A DNA stretch of 64,000 nt from Botrytis cinerea B05.10 (Eukaryota > Ascomycota > Leotiomycetes > Helotiales > Sclerotiniaceae), in assembly GCF_000143535.2 (NCBI RefSeq), contig NC_037322.1, positions 1,798,001-1,862,000 on the forward strand, read 5' to 3'. Of this stretch, positions 1-11,968 are shown piece by piece; position 1 is the stretch's first letter; every line of letters starts with the position of its first letter. Below the pieces are notes generated by a model, which was not told the origin of the DNA, made no database searches, and worked only from the letters and a program-made list of their open reading frames with translations. Both the position numbers and the translations under genes were made by a program.

Positions 1-965
1 GTATTCATTGAGTTGCAAGCTGACCCATACACTTTCTGGATTTCCTTCTCCGTGGAACTTGGTAAGCATCTTCTTGGCTTGATCGCGTTTGTTGTTGACG
101 TAGAGCCATCTTGGGGATTCGGGGAGGAAGTAAGCGGAAATAAAGATGATACTGGAGAACATCAATTGGATCCAAATGATGAGTCTCCATGATTCGTCGC
201 CTCCGATGTTGCTTGCTCCACGAGCTACTCCGCTAGCAATAATTGATCCAGTGAACCTGAATCTGATTAGGTAGAGTCTAACAAAATATCCATATTGAAC
301 TTACCAAAAGCAATTGAAGATGGCTGTGACTACACCACGATATGCCGGGTGAGAAACTTCAACAACATACATGGGACCAGCGGCGGAAGCGATGTTGACA
401 CCAAAACCAAGCAAGAAACGACCACCCATGAATTGTCTTACACCTGCCTCTCTGGTTGCAACTCCTTGAATGATCGTACCGAGAATAATGCAGAGACATC
501 CGAGCCACATTCCAAATCTTCGTCCGAAAGTATCGGCTGCGGGTCCAACGAATGGCAATGAAACGACACCACCAATTTGGTACATGGAAGTAACAATACC
601 GGCCCAGATTCCAGCGTTTTCACCGTGGTAGAAATCGAGAAACCAAGGGTTCACAAGTAAGTTGTTGATGAGCGATCCATCATAACCGTTCATGGTAGCA
701 CAGAAGAATCCGATAAAGCAAGCTGTGTAGAGTTGGATTGTTGACCAAGTGAAAGCCTTGGGAGGCTCCTTGAGCATGGCTTCGTTGAATGTTTCATTTC
801 CGAGAACGACTTTGGCACCAACTTCGGCATGTTTCTGTGATTTCAATTGAGGTTAGAATGTATCTATGAAGAAATTGAATTGGAGCTCGTCAATCATACC
901 TCATCGTCACTTCGAGTGTGAGCGACCTCGGTCTCCTCGTACTGAGTATTTGTCTTCTCCGCCAT
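1..965 (-). CDS. MFS sugar transporter (lactose permease/hexose transporter-like), 5' part only
   Basis: This is the N-terminal part of a plasma-membrane sugar:proton symporter of the major facilitator superfamily; the gene runs off the left edge. Three exons were inferred on the minus strand: 965-900, 834-305 and 256 to beyond 1, with GT-AG introns at 899-835 and 304-257 that keep the frame. Visible family marks are the NGYDGS segment in the first transmembrane helix, the GRRFG loop between helices 2 and 3, and the PESPRWL signature after helix 6. The ATG at 965 opens a short acidic cytosolic tail. The arrangement resembles fungal lactose-permease-type carriers, but the transported sugar cannot be told from half a protein. 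The family call is secure; the exact start is likely. Confidence 0.88.
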
Positions 966-3060
966 GACTTCCAATTTTCTGCCAAACAAGAAATGACTAT
1001 GACAATGGAAAAGGATCTATTGATCTGAGAGAGGGATGAGGTTCCAAAATCAACGGAACATGCTTCATTTATGTATTGTAACGATGGCAACTCTGAACCC
1101 TGTCAATGAGAGGCTGGCCTTGTCCCTTCGTACAGCCATAAGCATACTCTCAATAGCGGAGCGCTAAATAATATTTGGAACCAATCTATCCTCCAACCCC
1201 GGATTTGCGGGCAGGCATTCCTGGTGTGCTTTTCTTCTCCAATAAAAATATGCCATACAACTTTGTGGGGTCTGGGGTTGCACATTATGCAAGTATACTT
1301 TTCATAGCATTCACAAGGACTTCGGATCCTTGGTCCTTTCGTTTGCACGTATGAATCTCATCCCATTGTCGGCTGGCCGTGAGGAGGCAAAAAAGAGTCA
1401 ACCCTTGAGAAGTATCAGAACTGCTGATTCGAAGAGATGTTTCCTAGTACAGGAAAGTCATTTGCGGAGTAACTACCCCGTGTTCCAGAAAAGGAATAGA
1501 CTGACAACGCCTGACATGGCAATCGAGCTGATTTTTGGCGAGATTGGCCTTTTGGTATCCGCTTGTCACCTGTATACCAAGCAATGCTTAATACCCTTTT
1601 CCACGAATGAATATCCCATCCCACGACAAGGGATTTAAAGTTTCAAATAGAATAATCACCCTTCTGGTTAAAACGGGTTCCTGGTGGTGGTCTGTGATAG
1701 ATCATTATTCGGTCCCGCTCTCTGCTTTTCCTCGTCTGTCTTCTTTGGGGTTTCGTTAATATTTCGGTGGCGTTGAAGCGATGGATTTCCTTGGAGCGTT
1801 GCAGTGCCAGTTTGTACAATGAGACATTGCGTGATATTTTAGACGGAAAATGTTAGCATAGTTGTGATATCACGTGAATGTCATGAGTTGTACTTTTATG
1901 TGAGTTGTGTCTGCATTTCGTGAGGTCGACCAATCATTGGTAATATTGCCGCCTACTAGTGCTAATCTGGGGAAACTATGTTTTTGAGAGACAGGAGGGA
2001 TTTTCTGGTAGCAAGTGCTCTAGTTTGTAGGACAATGCATGCTACATGCGCGACATGCTTCTAGAATTCACCACCATTAAACCTACTTCAACACATCGAT
2101 CGACAACGCAACAACATTGCAATACTATTTTCTCCCTTGGACAAATAAGCCGCCTTTTCAACCCCAACAGAACTGCTCCAGCACACGACAACCTTCATTA
2201 CAGATCCCCAACCAACACACCATCTGCGGCGCAGCCGGTGCACCTCTCGCCTTGGCCGCAAAGCCTAATCTCGATTCAAGAGTCCCATCCCGACATCCAC
2301 ATCTATGCATCCATCAAATTTCCAACCAATATATTCTTCGACCCAAGCAGAATTTTCAAATTGGGGAAACCATATTCTCGGGATTTTCTGCTTGTCGATA
2401 ATCCAGACTCAGAGCTTGGGAAGCCGAATATGGTTAAGATTTCTCATCACAAGCTCCGTCGACGATTTCGTATTAGATAAAAAATACCCGTCTTCGCCGC
2501 ATTTGCAATTTTGCCTCCCAACAATTAGATCAGTTGCTGAGACTTTGGGCTTTGATATACACATTTGACTTCTTTTTCCAGGATGGATTCTCCGTACGCA
2601 CGTACAAATATCAAATTATCAAAGTGATGGGATTTGGGGATTTGGGGTCTCCAGATTTCAATGGACGGATGGATGTATCAGCCGACTAGGTTCGGAATCC
2701 TTTGCCGTTATTACTCGAATTATTGACCTAGATATCCACAAGCCTGCAGGAGGACAAATATCAGATCCTACTCTGTACTCTGGATCGGTACAGCCGAGGC
2801 ATGTGGACTGGGATAGGTATATATTCACGTGATATTCTAGCTACGAAGTACTGTGAAAAGAAGAGAACGAACATACATGCGTTTGGGAGAGAGTTGCTAC
2901 AAGAAACATCTAATTAGATTGTGTTGGAATCTGAAAAACTACGGAATATCACTATTTACTTAAAGTATATCAAACTCTAGATGTGAAGGTTGGTAAGTGA
3001 TGTGTCCGACAGATCAGGAAGATACTCGACCTCAAGATTGATATCTAGCGGGCTAATCCA
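966..3060. other. Intergenic region upstream of the sugar transporter
   Basis: About 2.1 kb of promoter-side sequence for the divergent-facing transporter gene. It has mixed composition and several short ORFs (for example near 1330-1640 and 2046-2570), none with a recognisable domain, a plausible splice pattern or low-bias coding character. Nothing else could be supported. Confidence 0.6.
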
Positions 3061-5592
3061 GTTGATATGATCAAAAAAAGTCCAGCTAATCTCTTTCACA
3101 CCATATTCGAATCACTGTCTATCTCATCAATACAAAACAGATCATCGAACATCAACAGATCAAGACAAATACCTAGCATCAAATCCACACACAACAGACT
3201 CCTCAAAACACTCCTCTTCTCCTCTCCTCTCCGAACGAAAGTTTTCACAAGCCCATCCAGTCTCGAAATCCAACCCTCAATCTCGACATCTAACCCTCAA
3301 TCCCAATCCCAATCCTCACTCACCAGTCCAAACCCAAACTATCAAACATCACAACCTCGCAAACTCACAATCCGCTCCATTGAAACCCAGCCATTAATCT
3401 CCATAGTCATCCAGCCATCCGCAGTGGTTACTAGAGCGATCTGCAGAATACATAAAAGTAGCCGATGAGTATATCTTCACTCAGATAGTCTCTTACTTAT
3501 CGAGTCCTCGATACGTTTCTCTGCCGAATGCTGAATGCAAACATGCAAACATGCATTCTATACCTACCAGATATAAAGTAGTACAATTTATTCAAGATAC
3601 AAACTAACATGAGTATAGATATACATATAGAGCTAGATATCTCCTCTTTCCTTACTTACTTATCCCCCTCGAGCTCAAATTCCTTCACTCCATACACACA
3701 ATTCATACAACTAATCCGCAAATTCGCTACATCCCATTCCACTCCTCAGATTTTCCACTCCCTAATTCCCATTCATACCTACAACCTACAACCTACAATC
3801 TAATCCCCGTCCCAACCCTCTCACACCAAATTCCCACGTCCATTTTTCCCTTTCCAAAACCTCTAGCAAAACTCTCCATCCTACAAATCTTCACAGTCTT
3901 CAACCAGTTAGCGAAATACATACATACATACACATACTCGAGCACGCCTCACATGCATATAGACAGTATTCCTTTTATATACTATACATCCCGGATACTC
4001 ACTATCTAGCATTTTCTCCTTTTCACTTCAAAACGATTTTATCTACTTTACTCTAACACTGTATAATACAGCACAGTATAATCCAATCCATCTTCCTCCT
4101 CTCCTCTCCTCTCATCTCATCTCATCTCATTTATATCTATCTATCTAATCCATCCAGCCATCCAGCCATCCATCTCTCTATCCCTTATAACAAAAAAAAA
4201 AAAAAAGACACTCGCCAAATAAAGCTAAAACCTCTACAACCAAAATTCCCATCCCATTTTACCAAATACTTCTAATCCATCTACTCATCTACCCACCTAC
4301 GACAACGAAATCAGCTCTTATACTCTTATCTTCCCTTTCTCTTCAACTCCAACTCTATCTTTACCTCTAAATTCAAATATATTCATCACTAACTCACTCA
4401 CTCACTCACTTACCTACTCACCTCACCTACCTATCCACCCACTCACTTACTCACTCACTCAATATTACTTACCCACCACTCACTCCCCAACAATAAACCA
4501 AAGCAATCCAAAAACATTATAATATAAGAAAATCTCCCATCCCCCATCCCCCATACCTCTCTCCTCTCTCCTCAAAATTATCCCATCCCATCCAAACCCA
4601 TCCAATCAAACCAAACCAAACAGCACCATTTCCCCAATCTCATTCTTCAAAAACTACAATCACAATCACAATCACAATCCAAAAAAAAGTGAGAAAAAAA
4701 AAAAAAAAATAATAATAATAATAATAATAATAATATATATATCATCAAATAAGATTTAATTTATGATACTTATTCATTCTTTTGATTTATCCATCTATCT
4801 ATCTATCGATTCTATTCTATTCTCTTCTACTCACCTCACCTCACCTCACCTCACCCATACCTCCTTTTTTTCTTTTCTTTTTTTTTGTATTCTATTCTAT
4901 TTCATCCTATTCAATCCCATCTCATCCCATTCATATTCCAAAACCCAACAAATTTACCATTCAGTCCCTACATCTTCTCTTCTCTTCTCACCCCATCCCT
5001 TTCCATTCGCTTCGATTTCATCACATCTATATGATATGATATCTATTTATATCATATCTGTACCTATATCTATATCTATATCCATATCCATATTATTACC
5101 CAACCAACCAATCAACAAACCATATCAAACATCAAATATCAAAACATTTCAGTATAACACAAGCACAAGCACAATCACAAAAGCGCAGAAGTAGATAATA
5201 AACTTCAGTCTGGATATTCAATTAGTAATTACCAACTACCAACCCTCAACCTCTGACAACTGCCAACTGCCTCGATTTCATTTTCTATCATATTTGAATC
5301 CATTCTATTCCCCTCCTTCCCTACCCTCCAATGCCATTCTTTTCATAGAAATCAATGCCTATACTATTGACTATTCATCGATCCACTCATCCATCCTTCC
5401 GTCCGTCCATACGTATTGTCCCTCTGTGCACTTCTCCATAATTCCATTGCCCCTTCCCTCAATCCTCGAACTTAACATTTAACCCCCTACCTCTCTTCGC
5501 TAAGATCCATCCACATTAAATTCTTGAAGCTATCTGATTCATCCTCGCAATGATTTCTCATCCCCCTTTTAACATATATCCTAACATCCAAA
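3061..5592. other. G-depleted, C/T/A-rich low-complexity spacer
   Basis: This spacer lies downstream of hse1. The plus strand is almost free of G: between 4381 and 4680 only three of 300 bases are G. It contains runs of CTCA/CTAC/CCAT-type short repeats, an A tract near 4190, and an A run followed by (AAT)n near 4687-4732. The long ORFs here are biased translations full of Ser, Pro, Ile and Thr, with no domain, and are not called as genes. Confidence 0.7.
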
Positions 5593-7970
5593 CTAGTAAG
5601 CAGCATTTTGCCTATAAAAATCCGCCGGATTGGACGCACCACCTGGTGGCGCACTAGGCGCATTAGCCAGCCCCTGACTTGGTCCCTGATTACTATCACT
5701 ACTGTCCGGTCTTTGGTACGCCTTGTATTGCCCCTGGCTAGGCAACGTTGATCTCGCATCCCCTAACACCGGATATGGGCTCCCCTGAACTGGACTCGGC
5801 AAAGAACCAGGAGGCGCTGGTGGTTCATAAGATGGCTGAGGAGGTTGTGATGGTTGTTGAGAAGGGTTATAAGCATTATATTGATGAGGTGGTTGAGGTT
5901 GTTGAGTTGGGGCTGGCGTGGCTGAATATGGGTCTGTTTCGGCCCATGCAGTATATGGATGAGGGTTTTGTTGTTGAACTGGAGAATCATAGACAGAAGT
6001 TGCAAGCTCTTGTGGATTAGAATATGTACTTTGGGGGCGATGACCAGTTTGTGGTTGTTGAGTTGGGTATTGCGTGGGAGGAGGACTGCTAGTTTCAAGT
6101 GGAGGCGGTTGTGAGCCTGATGGAATACGAGGGGTAGGATCTCTTTGAGGGTATGGCTGTTGGCTCTCTGATTGTGGGGGTTGCTGACCGGGGTATGGTA
6201 GATAACTCTCTGATTGCGGAGGTTGTTGGCTGGGATATGGTTGATGACTCTCTGACTGTGGAGGCTGTTGACCAGGATATTGTTGATGGCTCTCTGATTG
6301 TGGAGGTTGTTGACTAGGATATGGCTGGTGACTGTCTGATTGAGGAGGTTGTTGACCTGGAGCTACAACGTAAAAAGGGGCTGGTCCATTACGCTGAGGA
6401 GGATAACCGTTAGATGGAGATGGTTGCGGCTGATATGGTGGTTCTGCATAGAATTAGTATATCAATATTTATTAATATTTGAGCTCACTCACCTGACTGA
6501 GATGGTGTATAATATCTCTGGGGCTCTTGTTGTGGTCTTGCGGCTTGAGGAGGGTACCCATAACTCTGTGGACCTTGAGGTACTTGCCCAGGACGACCAT
6601 ACTGATAAGGTTGTGCCTGTGTCATGGAAGCATCAAGTAAGCTTTCATAATCACGACATGATTTAATGAATCTCTCATTGAGTTGTGTGAAATCGTCTAA
6701 TGTATGTTAGTGAGCTGATCATGAGCTGTATTGTTTGACGAATATGCTACTCTTACCTTTTCTTTGAGAGTACTTTCCAATAAGCTCAATAAGCTTTGGC
6801 CTAATTGCGAGAGTAGAATGGTAAAGTTTCTAAGTATGTCAGCAAATGGCTCGAAAATACGGATATTGAAAACCTACTGTAATCTCCTCATTATCACGGG
6901 CATCTAATTGAGATGATGAAGTACTCAATAATGTAAGTAACTTCTCGACATTCTTGATTTCCGCAAAAACCTCGGCCTCCATTTGCGCTTCTCTTTGAAG
7001 TTCTTCTGGCGTGGGATCGACCAATTTCTCGACATAATTCAATGGGAAAATACCCGTCTTTCCTCGTAAAGAGCCCCTCCACCAATCCTTGTATACTGAT
7101 CCTACAACTGTAATGATGTCACCCTTTCGAAACTGTAACTCGTCTGCATCTGTAGGTTGAAAATTATGAAGTGCCCTAACTCTCGAGACAGTAGCCGCGG
7201 TAGTCCCAGATGGTACTTGCTGTGGCTGTGCAGCTTGTTGCGATTGTGCCGGACCTGCGGATGAACTGGATGGTTGTGCAGGTTTTGGCTGACTACTTTT
7301 ATCTTGAATGGATAATTTTAAGGCCATCTGTAATTCATCTTCTTCCTTCTGACGATCCAAATCCGTAAGTCGATTCTTTGATGGGGCAGAAGGTGGGTGT
7401 AAGTTGGGATTCTGGCTCTTCAAGCGTTGGTACTGATCACTCATAATCCCCAAATCAGGGTCTTTAAACATTTCTGCCCATTCCGCCATTCGTTCCAGAA
7501 TCTTTGCCTTGACTTGTTGATGTGTGTTTCTATCGTTCGCCAGTCTCAATAGTGCATCCGTGAATGCTCTCGAGGCCAGCTCTCTATGCATTTTCGCTCC
7601 GCAATTTTGACTCAAAGCATTGGCAAGCTATATGATTAAACGTCAGATCTGTTGAAAGCTATCCCGACTCACGCGATGACGAACCTCCAAAGTATATAAT
7701 TGTACGTTGGCATTTCGATGCGCCAACCTCTTTATCATGCTTGCAACGGCATCTTTGGCACCACTATCTTCACCGGTTACTTTGTCGCAAACATCCATAA
7801 TGTATTCCCAGTTTTCCGAAGTGAGGTTCTCGTCGGTCGCCTTGGCTATAGCATCCATAAATTAGCACCATGCTCAAGGCTTCATTCGAGGCAACTGGGG
7901 ATTCGAGTGAAATCACAAGCTGTGACTTACCGACGACCTCGTCAAAGGCATTTTGTTGCGCGCGAAACAT
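5593..7970 (-). CDS. hse1: ESCRT-0 subunit Hse1 (STAM homologue), class E vacuolar sorting protein
   Basis: Hse1 pairs with Vps27 in ESCRT-0 on endosomes and sorts ubiquitinated cargo into multivesicular bodies. Six exons were reconstructed: 7970-7931, 7845-7685, 7627-6878, 6829-6757, 6696-6493 and 6443-5593, all with GT-AG introns, giving 692 aa. Domains in order: VHS at about 1-145, a ubiquitin-interacting motif at about 162-177 (EEDELQMALKLS), SH3 at about 215-270 (ALHNF, DWWRG and FPLNYVE are visible), a coiled-coil/GAT-like core at about 275-370, and a long Gln/Pro-rich tail. The tail holds five copies of a 14-residue repeat. The domain order and length fit fungal Hse1. The start at 7970 gives the conserved MFRAQQN N-terminus. 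Confidence 0.95.
6148..6357 (-). repeat. Five tandem 42-bp (14-aa) repeats in hse1
   Basis: On the coding strand, five successive 14-codon units read QQPPQS(E/D)S(H/Y/Q)xxYPx. Units differ at a few positions only. They lie in the disordered Gln/Pro-rich tail of Hse1. Boundaries are approximate by one codon. Confidence 0.8.
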
Positions 7971-8745
7971 TGTATACGAATTCCTATATTACTTGAATGT
8001 TTCAAGAAATAGTAAATGTCGTGGGAATTTGGTGGTTATGAAGGTGTAGGTAATAAGCAAGAGTTGTAGATGGTTTGTTCCTAGATGACCGCGCCCCGCT
8101 AAATATACAAGTGCTGTGGTAGCGTATCACGAGCATATCAACGTCACTGGAAGCTTTCCGACGCCGCACAAGGCATAAGGCATCAAACCAGAATCCGATG
8201 TATTGGAGAATGCGATGCTAAAAATAGAAATTGTGATTTTAACTTCAATGTTGGTATAACCCAAGGAAACAATGCAATCTTTCGATCAAGTGGAAGTTTG
8301 ATGCTGTAACATCGAGCCGGACATATTCAACTCATGGTTTGATCACAGTATGCATATGCATTTGCTCAACGTTCAACGTAAATATACATTCAAAGAATAG
8401 AGTATTCAAAGTTTTGGATCAGCATCCAAGCTCTGGATATTGAAGCCGGACCTAATCTACTTGCTTTCATAGAGGCAAGAGCTAATTTCTTGTTGTACAT
8501 ATAAACAATTGCACACTTACTGTCTGTAAGTGTAGCAGATTGTGACATAAAAAAAAGGGGTTGAAGAATCCCATGTCAAGGGAAACCGCAACAGACAACC
8601 CGGCGCTATGCTTCCAATCAATTAGTTTCCTTCCCAATACCACAATCATCCATCCAGATACGAAACAGCGCCTGTACTCCATCGTTATATGCATAAAAGG
8701 AGACCCCCGAGATAATTTTTGCTACAACAAGAGAGCTTACTTGTG
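7971..8745. other. Intergenic: hse1 promoter and 3' flank of the Zds gene
   Basis: A 775-bp spacer between two genes on the same (minus) strand. It must hold the hse1 promoter and the terminator of the upstream Zds-family gene. Short ORFs here show no family features. No specific regulatory site could be supported. Confidence 0.5.
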
Positions 8746-9085
8746 CTACCACATCTCACCGTCGTCGGCTGCTTGATCATGTGATTGTGTTCGCCCATAA
8801 TCGTAGTACTTCTGATTCTGATCATTATAACCATTCTCACTATTGTTTTGACCGGTGCGAGATTGTGGACGATTGTGGTTCTGCTCGGACTCGCCACCTT
8901 GATGATCGTAATCATATATTTGAGAGTCGTCAACATAATTAACAGCTTCACCAGAATGGTTGGGATTTTGGGATTGCTCAGCGTATTGAGTGATGCCCTA
9001 TAAAGTGTCAGTTTAATATATCCTCAAGTTCCTAAAATTGATAAAATTATACCTGGTGGTAATCGTAACGATATTGGTCACCCTC

Positions 9086-9116
<31 letters not shown>

Positions 9117-11968
9117 TGTTGTTGTCTCAACTGTTCTTGTTGCTCTAGATATTTTTGTTCTTGCTCCTTCTGCTTTCTCTCCGCCTCTGCCTTCTTCTGT
9201 TGTACAGATTGAGGTACTTGCATATGTGGATGCATTTGTTGAACCTTGGCCAAATACGAATACATGAAGTTGCTAAGCAGAACCTGACTGTATAATGCCC
9301 GTTTAGGGTTAGCCAATTTGATGTGAGCCATGCGATAAATTGCCCTTTCTTCCATTATTGAAAATCTTGTCCAGTTGTAATCAATGTCTGGCTTCAAGAT
9401 ACGCTGCGGTGGTTCCGGCGAAATAGTGCGAAGTGAACTTCCTTTTTTGCCTCCTGAATCTCGATCGGCTTTCTTCTTTCCACCACCAAAAAGGGACGAG
9501 AAGATGCCGTCCTTCTCCTTTTTAGGCTCTCCGCCAGCTTTACGACTACTTTCTTTCTTCCGTTCATTTTCGAGTTTATTATCAACATTATCTCTCTCGA
9601 CTAAGAAACTTTCCCGGCCTCTCGTAGTTGTCTCCATGGTGGATTGCAAAACATCCAATCGAGCATTATCATGCACTTTCTCCGATGAAACCTTGGCTTT
9701 ATTCTTATCATCTTTCTTCTTGTCCTTCTTGTCCTTTTCATCACTCCCTTTAAACCAACCCCAACTAGTCTTCCGAGGCCCGGAGTTTTCCTCCTCTCTC
9801 TCCTTTTTACCTTTCTTGTCGGTCTTCTTATCATCAAAGGTTGGAATGTGAGTGAGCGTATCCGTTCTCAAAGAGTTCACCGGAAGCGAAGAAGATTGCT
9901 GATGTTGAGGCATTTCGTTTGCTGTTGATGTCTTTGGGAGACTGGCACCACCGGAAGAACCTTGACGCTCCAATACCGGACGTTTGGCTGATCTCGCTGG
10001 AGGTTCTGGAATAGACTGAGGAGCCGCTTGGGGAGCTGCTTGAGGAGCCTCTTGAGGAGCCGCTTGAGGAATTGCTGGCGAAGCGTGCTGTTTCGGTGAA
10101 ACTGGCGTAGTCTGTGAAGATGTTCTTTCGGGGTACTGGAGAGTTTGCTTGCCCACTTGTGGCTCTGGAGTTTCTTCTACCGGAGGTGGTGTCTCTACTA
10201 TACGTGGGACTGGCGAATCCGTTCGAGGATGACTAGTACTCCTTGATCGAGTTGCATCTTGAGCAGGGGAGGGAGGCTGTTGACTGGCGTTGGGTAATAT
10301 CTCTGCAGGTAATGTTGAAGCTGGAGAATCAGATCGTGTAGGCACTTCGTTGGCAACGTTTCCCGGAATTGGAGGAACCGGTGGAACCTGCTCGATGTTC
10401 TGCATACGCCGTGCACTTCTGTTGGGTCTCGAAAAATTATCCGTGTTACCTGAAGGCTCCGATTGGGTGTGTGTAAGAGGGTAGCCTGCAGATGGACGCC
10501 CATCAATCGGCGAAGCCGTTGGTGAATCTCCTCCGTCCGTATCAGCTCGAATAGAGCCAGCCCTTTTTGAAAATGGAACTCGCTCTCCCTTTCTCAAGCT
10601 TCCCCTCCTGTATGTCGTGTGTGTGGACCTCCTTAGACCAATCCCGGGCGCTTGGGGTAAGATAGGTAAATCTTCACCTTGAACACCTTCACCTCTTCCC
10701 GTATCGAGATTCAATTTCTGCATTGCTTTTGAAGGATCCTTTACCAGCTCGTCCAATTCCTGAAGATCCGAGATTCTGATATCGGGCGTGTGATGTGACG
10801 ATAAAGACTTTTTCCTCTCTAAGTGTTCCGCCCCATCTTGGTACCCTATAGCTCCCTTACCACCCGAATTATCAATCTGCCTTGACAACATAGATTTCTT
10901 CCTCCTCAATCCTGCCCCCGACCCACTCTGATCGACTCCATTAGCCGTTAATGAAGTTTGATCACCAGATCGTCTTTTTATTGATTGAACACGGTTCTCC
11001 AGAAAGGTTTTGAATTCCATGGGTGCCAGCTCGGGGTGGACTCTGGCAGGTACCCAAAAAAGTCGCGATGGATCGTCCTCGTTGTCGTTTCCTGTTGGAG
11101 CTGCTGTGGGCATTGAAGACACGCCTTGGAACGACGGCAGATCCGGATCACTGGTATTGCCCACATCCATAGACATTCGCCGTAACGCTTGCAAATTACT
11201 TAGCTCTTGTGCGACAGCAGCTGGCCCGGATTCATAGTCGATATCGTTCAGCGGGAACTCCGCATTTGCAGTACCTCCTGCATTAGGATCACGTAAGGAC
11301 AAAGATGGCGATATTGGACCTCCATCTCCAAATGTTGGACTCCTGGGACTTTGCATGATTGCTGGTGATGTATGCGCTTTGTGGTTTCCATTTGCTAAGG
11401 GTACTGGTCTGGGTCTAATGCTGCTGTTTGTGTCGTAAAATGAATTCGTTATTTCTTCGATAGACTCACTGGAAGAGGAGGGCATAAAGCTTAGAGGTCG
11501 TGAATCTTGTTTTGAATAGTCATCATCCCCATACATGTCCCCAATAGCCTCCGTTACATGATGGTTTGGATCGTTGATAGAAATTCGTGGATCCCGTCTA
11601 GGTGCAAAACTCCCCCCAAGTTGTTCTCGAGGTCTCGAAGAGGTCTATTGAAGAGGAAAGAGGTTAGTAAAGTTTATTGAAACAGGTTTCAAATAAGAGA
11701 GATATCTTTGCAGAAAGTATTATGCGAAAGGATCGAGGTCTAGCAAGGAAAGAGAGTGTAGCCGGAATGAATCAAGAGAGAGTGAGAGAGTGAGAGGGAG
11801 AGGCCCGACTCGAATGTCCAACAGACAAGCAGACAAGCATGAGGAGTGGTTGGGCAAGGTAGTAGGTAGCGTAGCTCGTAAATAGTATTCAGATTCTGCT
11901 TCTTTCCCACCATGTACGTCGCGTCGCACAACGTAGCAAGTATTCCATAGAGATGTGCATACCTTCAT
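8746..11968 (-). CDS. Zds-family protein (PP2A-Cdc55 regulator, cell polarity/mitotic exit)
   Basis: Yeast Zds1/Zds2 bind the PP2A regulatory subunit Cdc55 and act in polarity, septin organisation and mitotic exit. The exons supported are 11644-9053 and 8997-8746, with a 55-nt intron between them that is in phase. A tiny first exon, 11968-11963 (Met-Lys), is the simplest start but is uncertain; further 5' exons are possible. The predicted protein is about 949 aa. The diagnostic Zds C-terminal domain is at about residues 743-803 (WTRFSIMEERAIYRMAHIKL). A second conserved block with LFWVPARVHPELAP lies near residue 195. The middle is disordered and rich in Pro, Ser and Lys. A 13-Gln run follows the Zds domain, and the final exon ends in an acidic DDGEMW tail. 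Confidence 0.88.
9086..9124 (-). repeat. CAG/CAA trinucleotide repeat encoding 13 glutamines
   Basis: Thirteen consecutive Gln codons, eight of them CAG in a row flanked by CAA codons, lie after the Zds domain. Such tracts are often length-variable between strains. Confidence 0.9.

Noticed and set aside
1330..1638. Pair of overlapping ORFs on both strands upstream of the transporter
   Set aside because: No domain, no splice context and no coding bias favouring either strand.
4763..5194. 143-codon plus-strand ORF
   Set aside because: Translation of CTAT/CATC repeats in a G-free tract; long frames are expected because stop codons are rare in such sequence.
9384..9851. 155-codon plus-strand ORF opposite the Zds gene
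   Set aside because: Shadow of the Lys/Glu-rich coding strand; no independent evidence.
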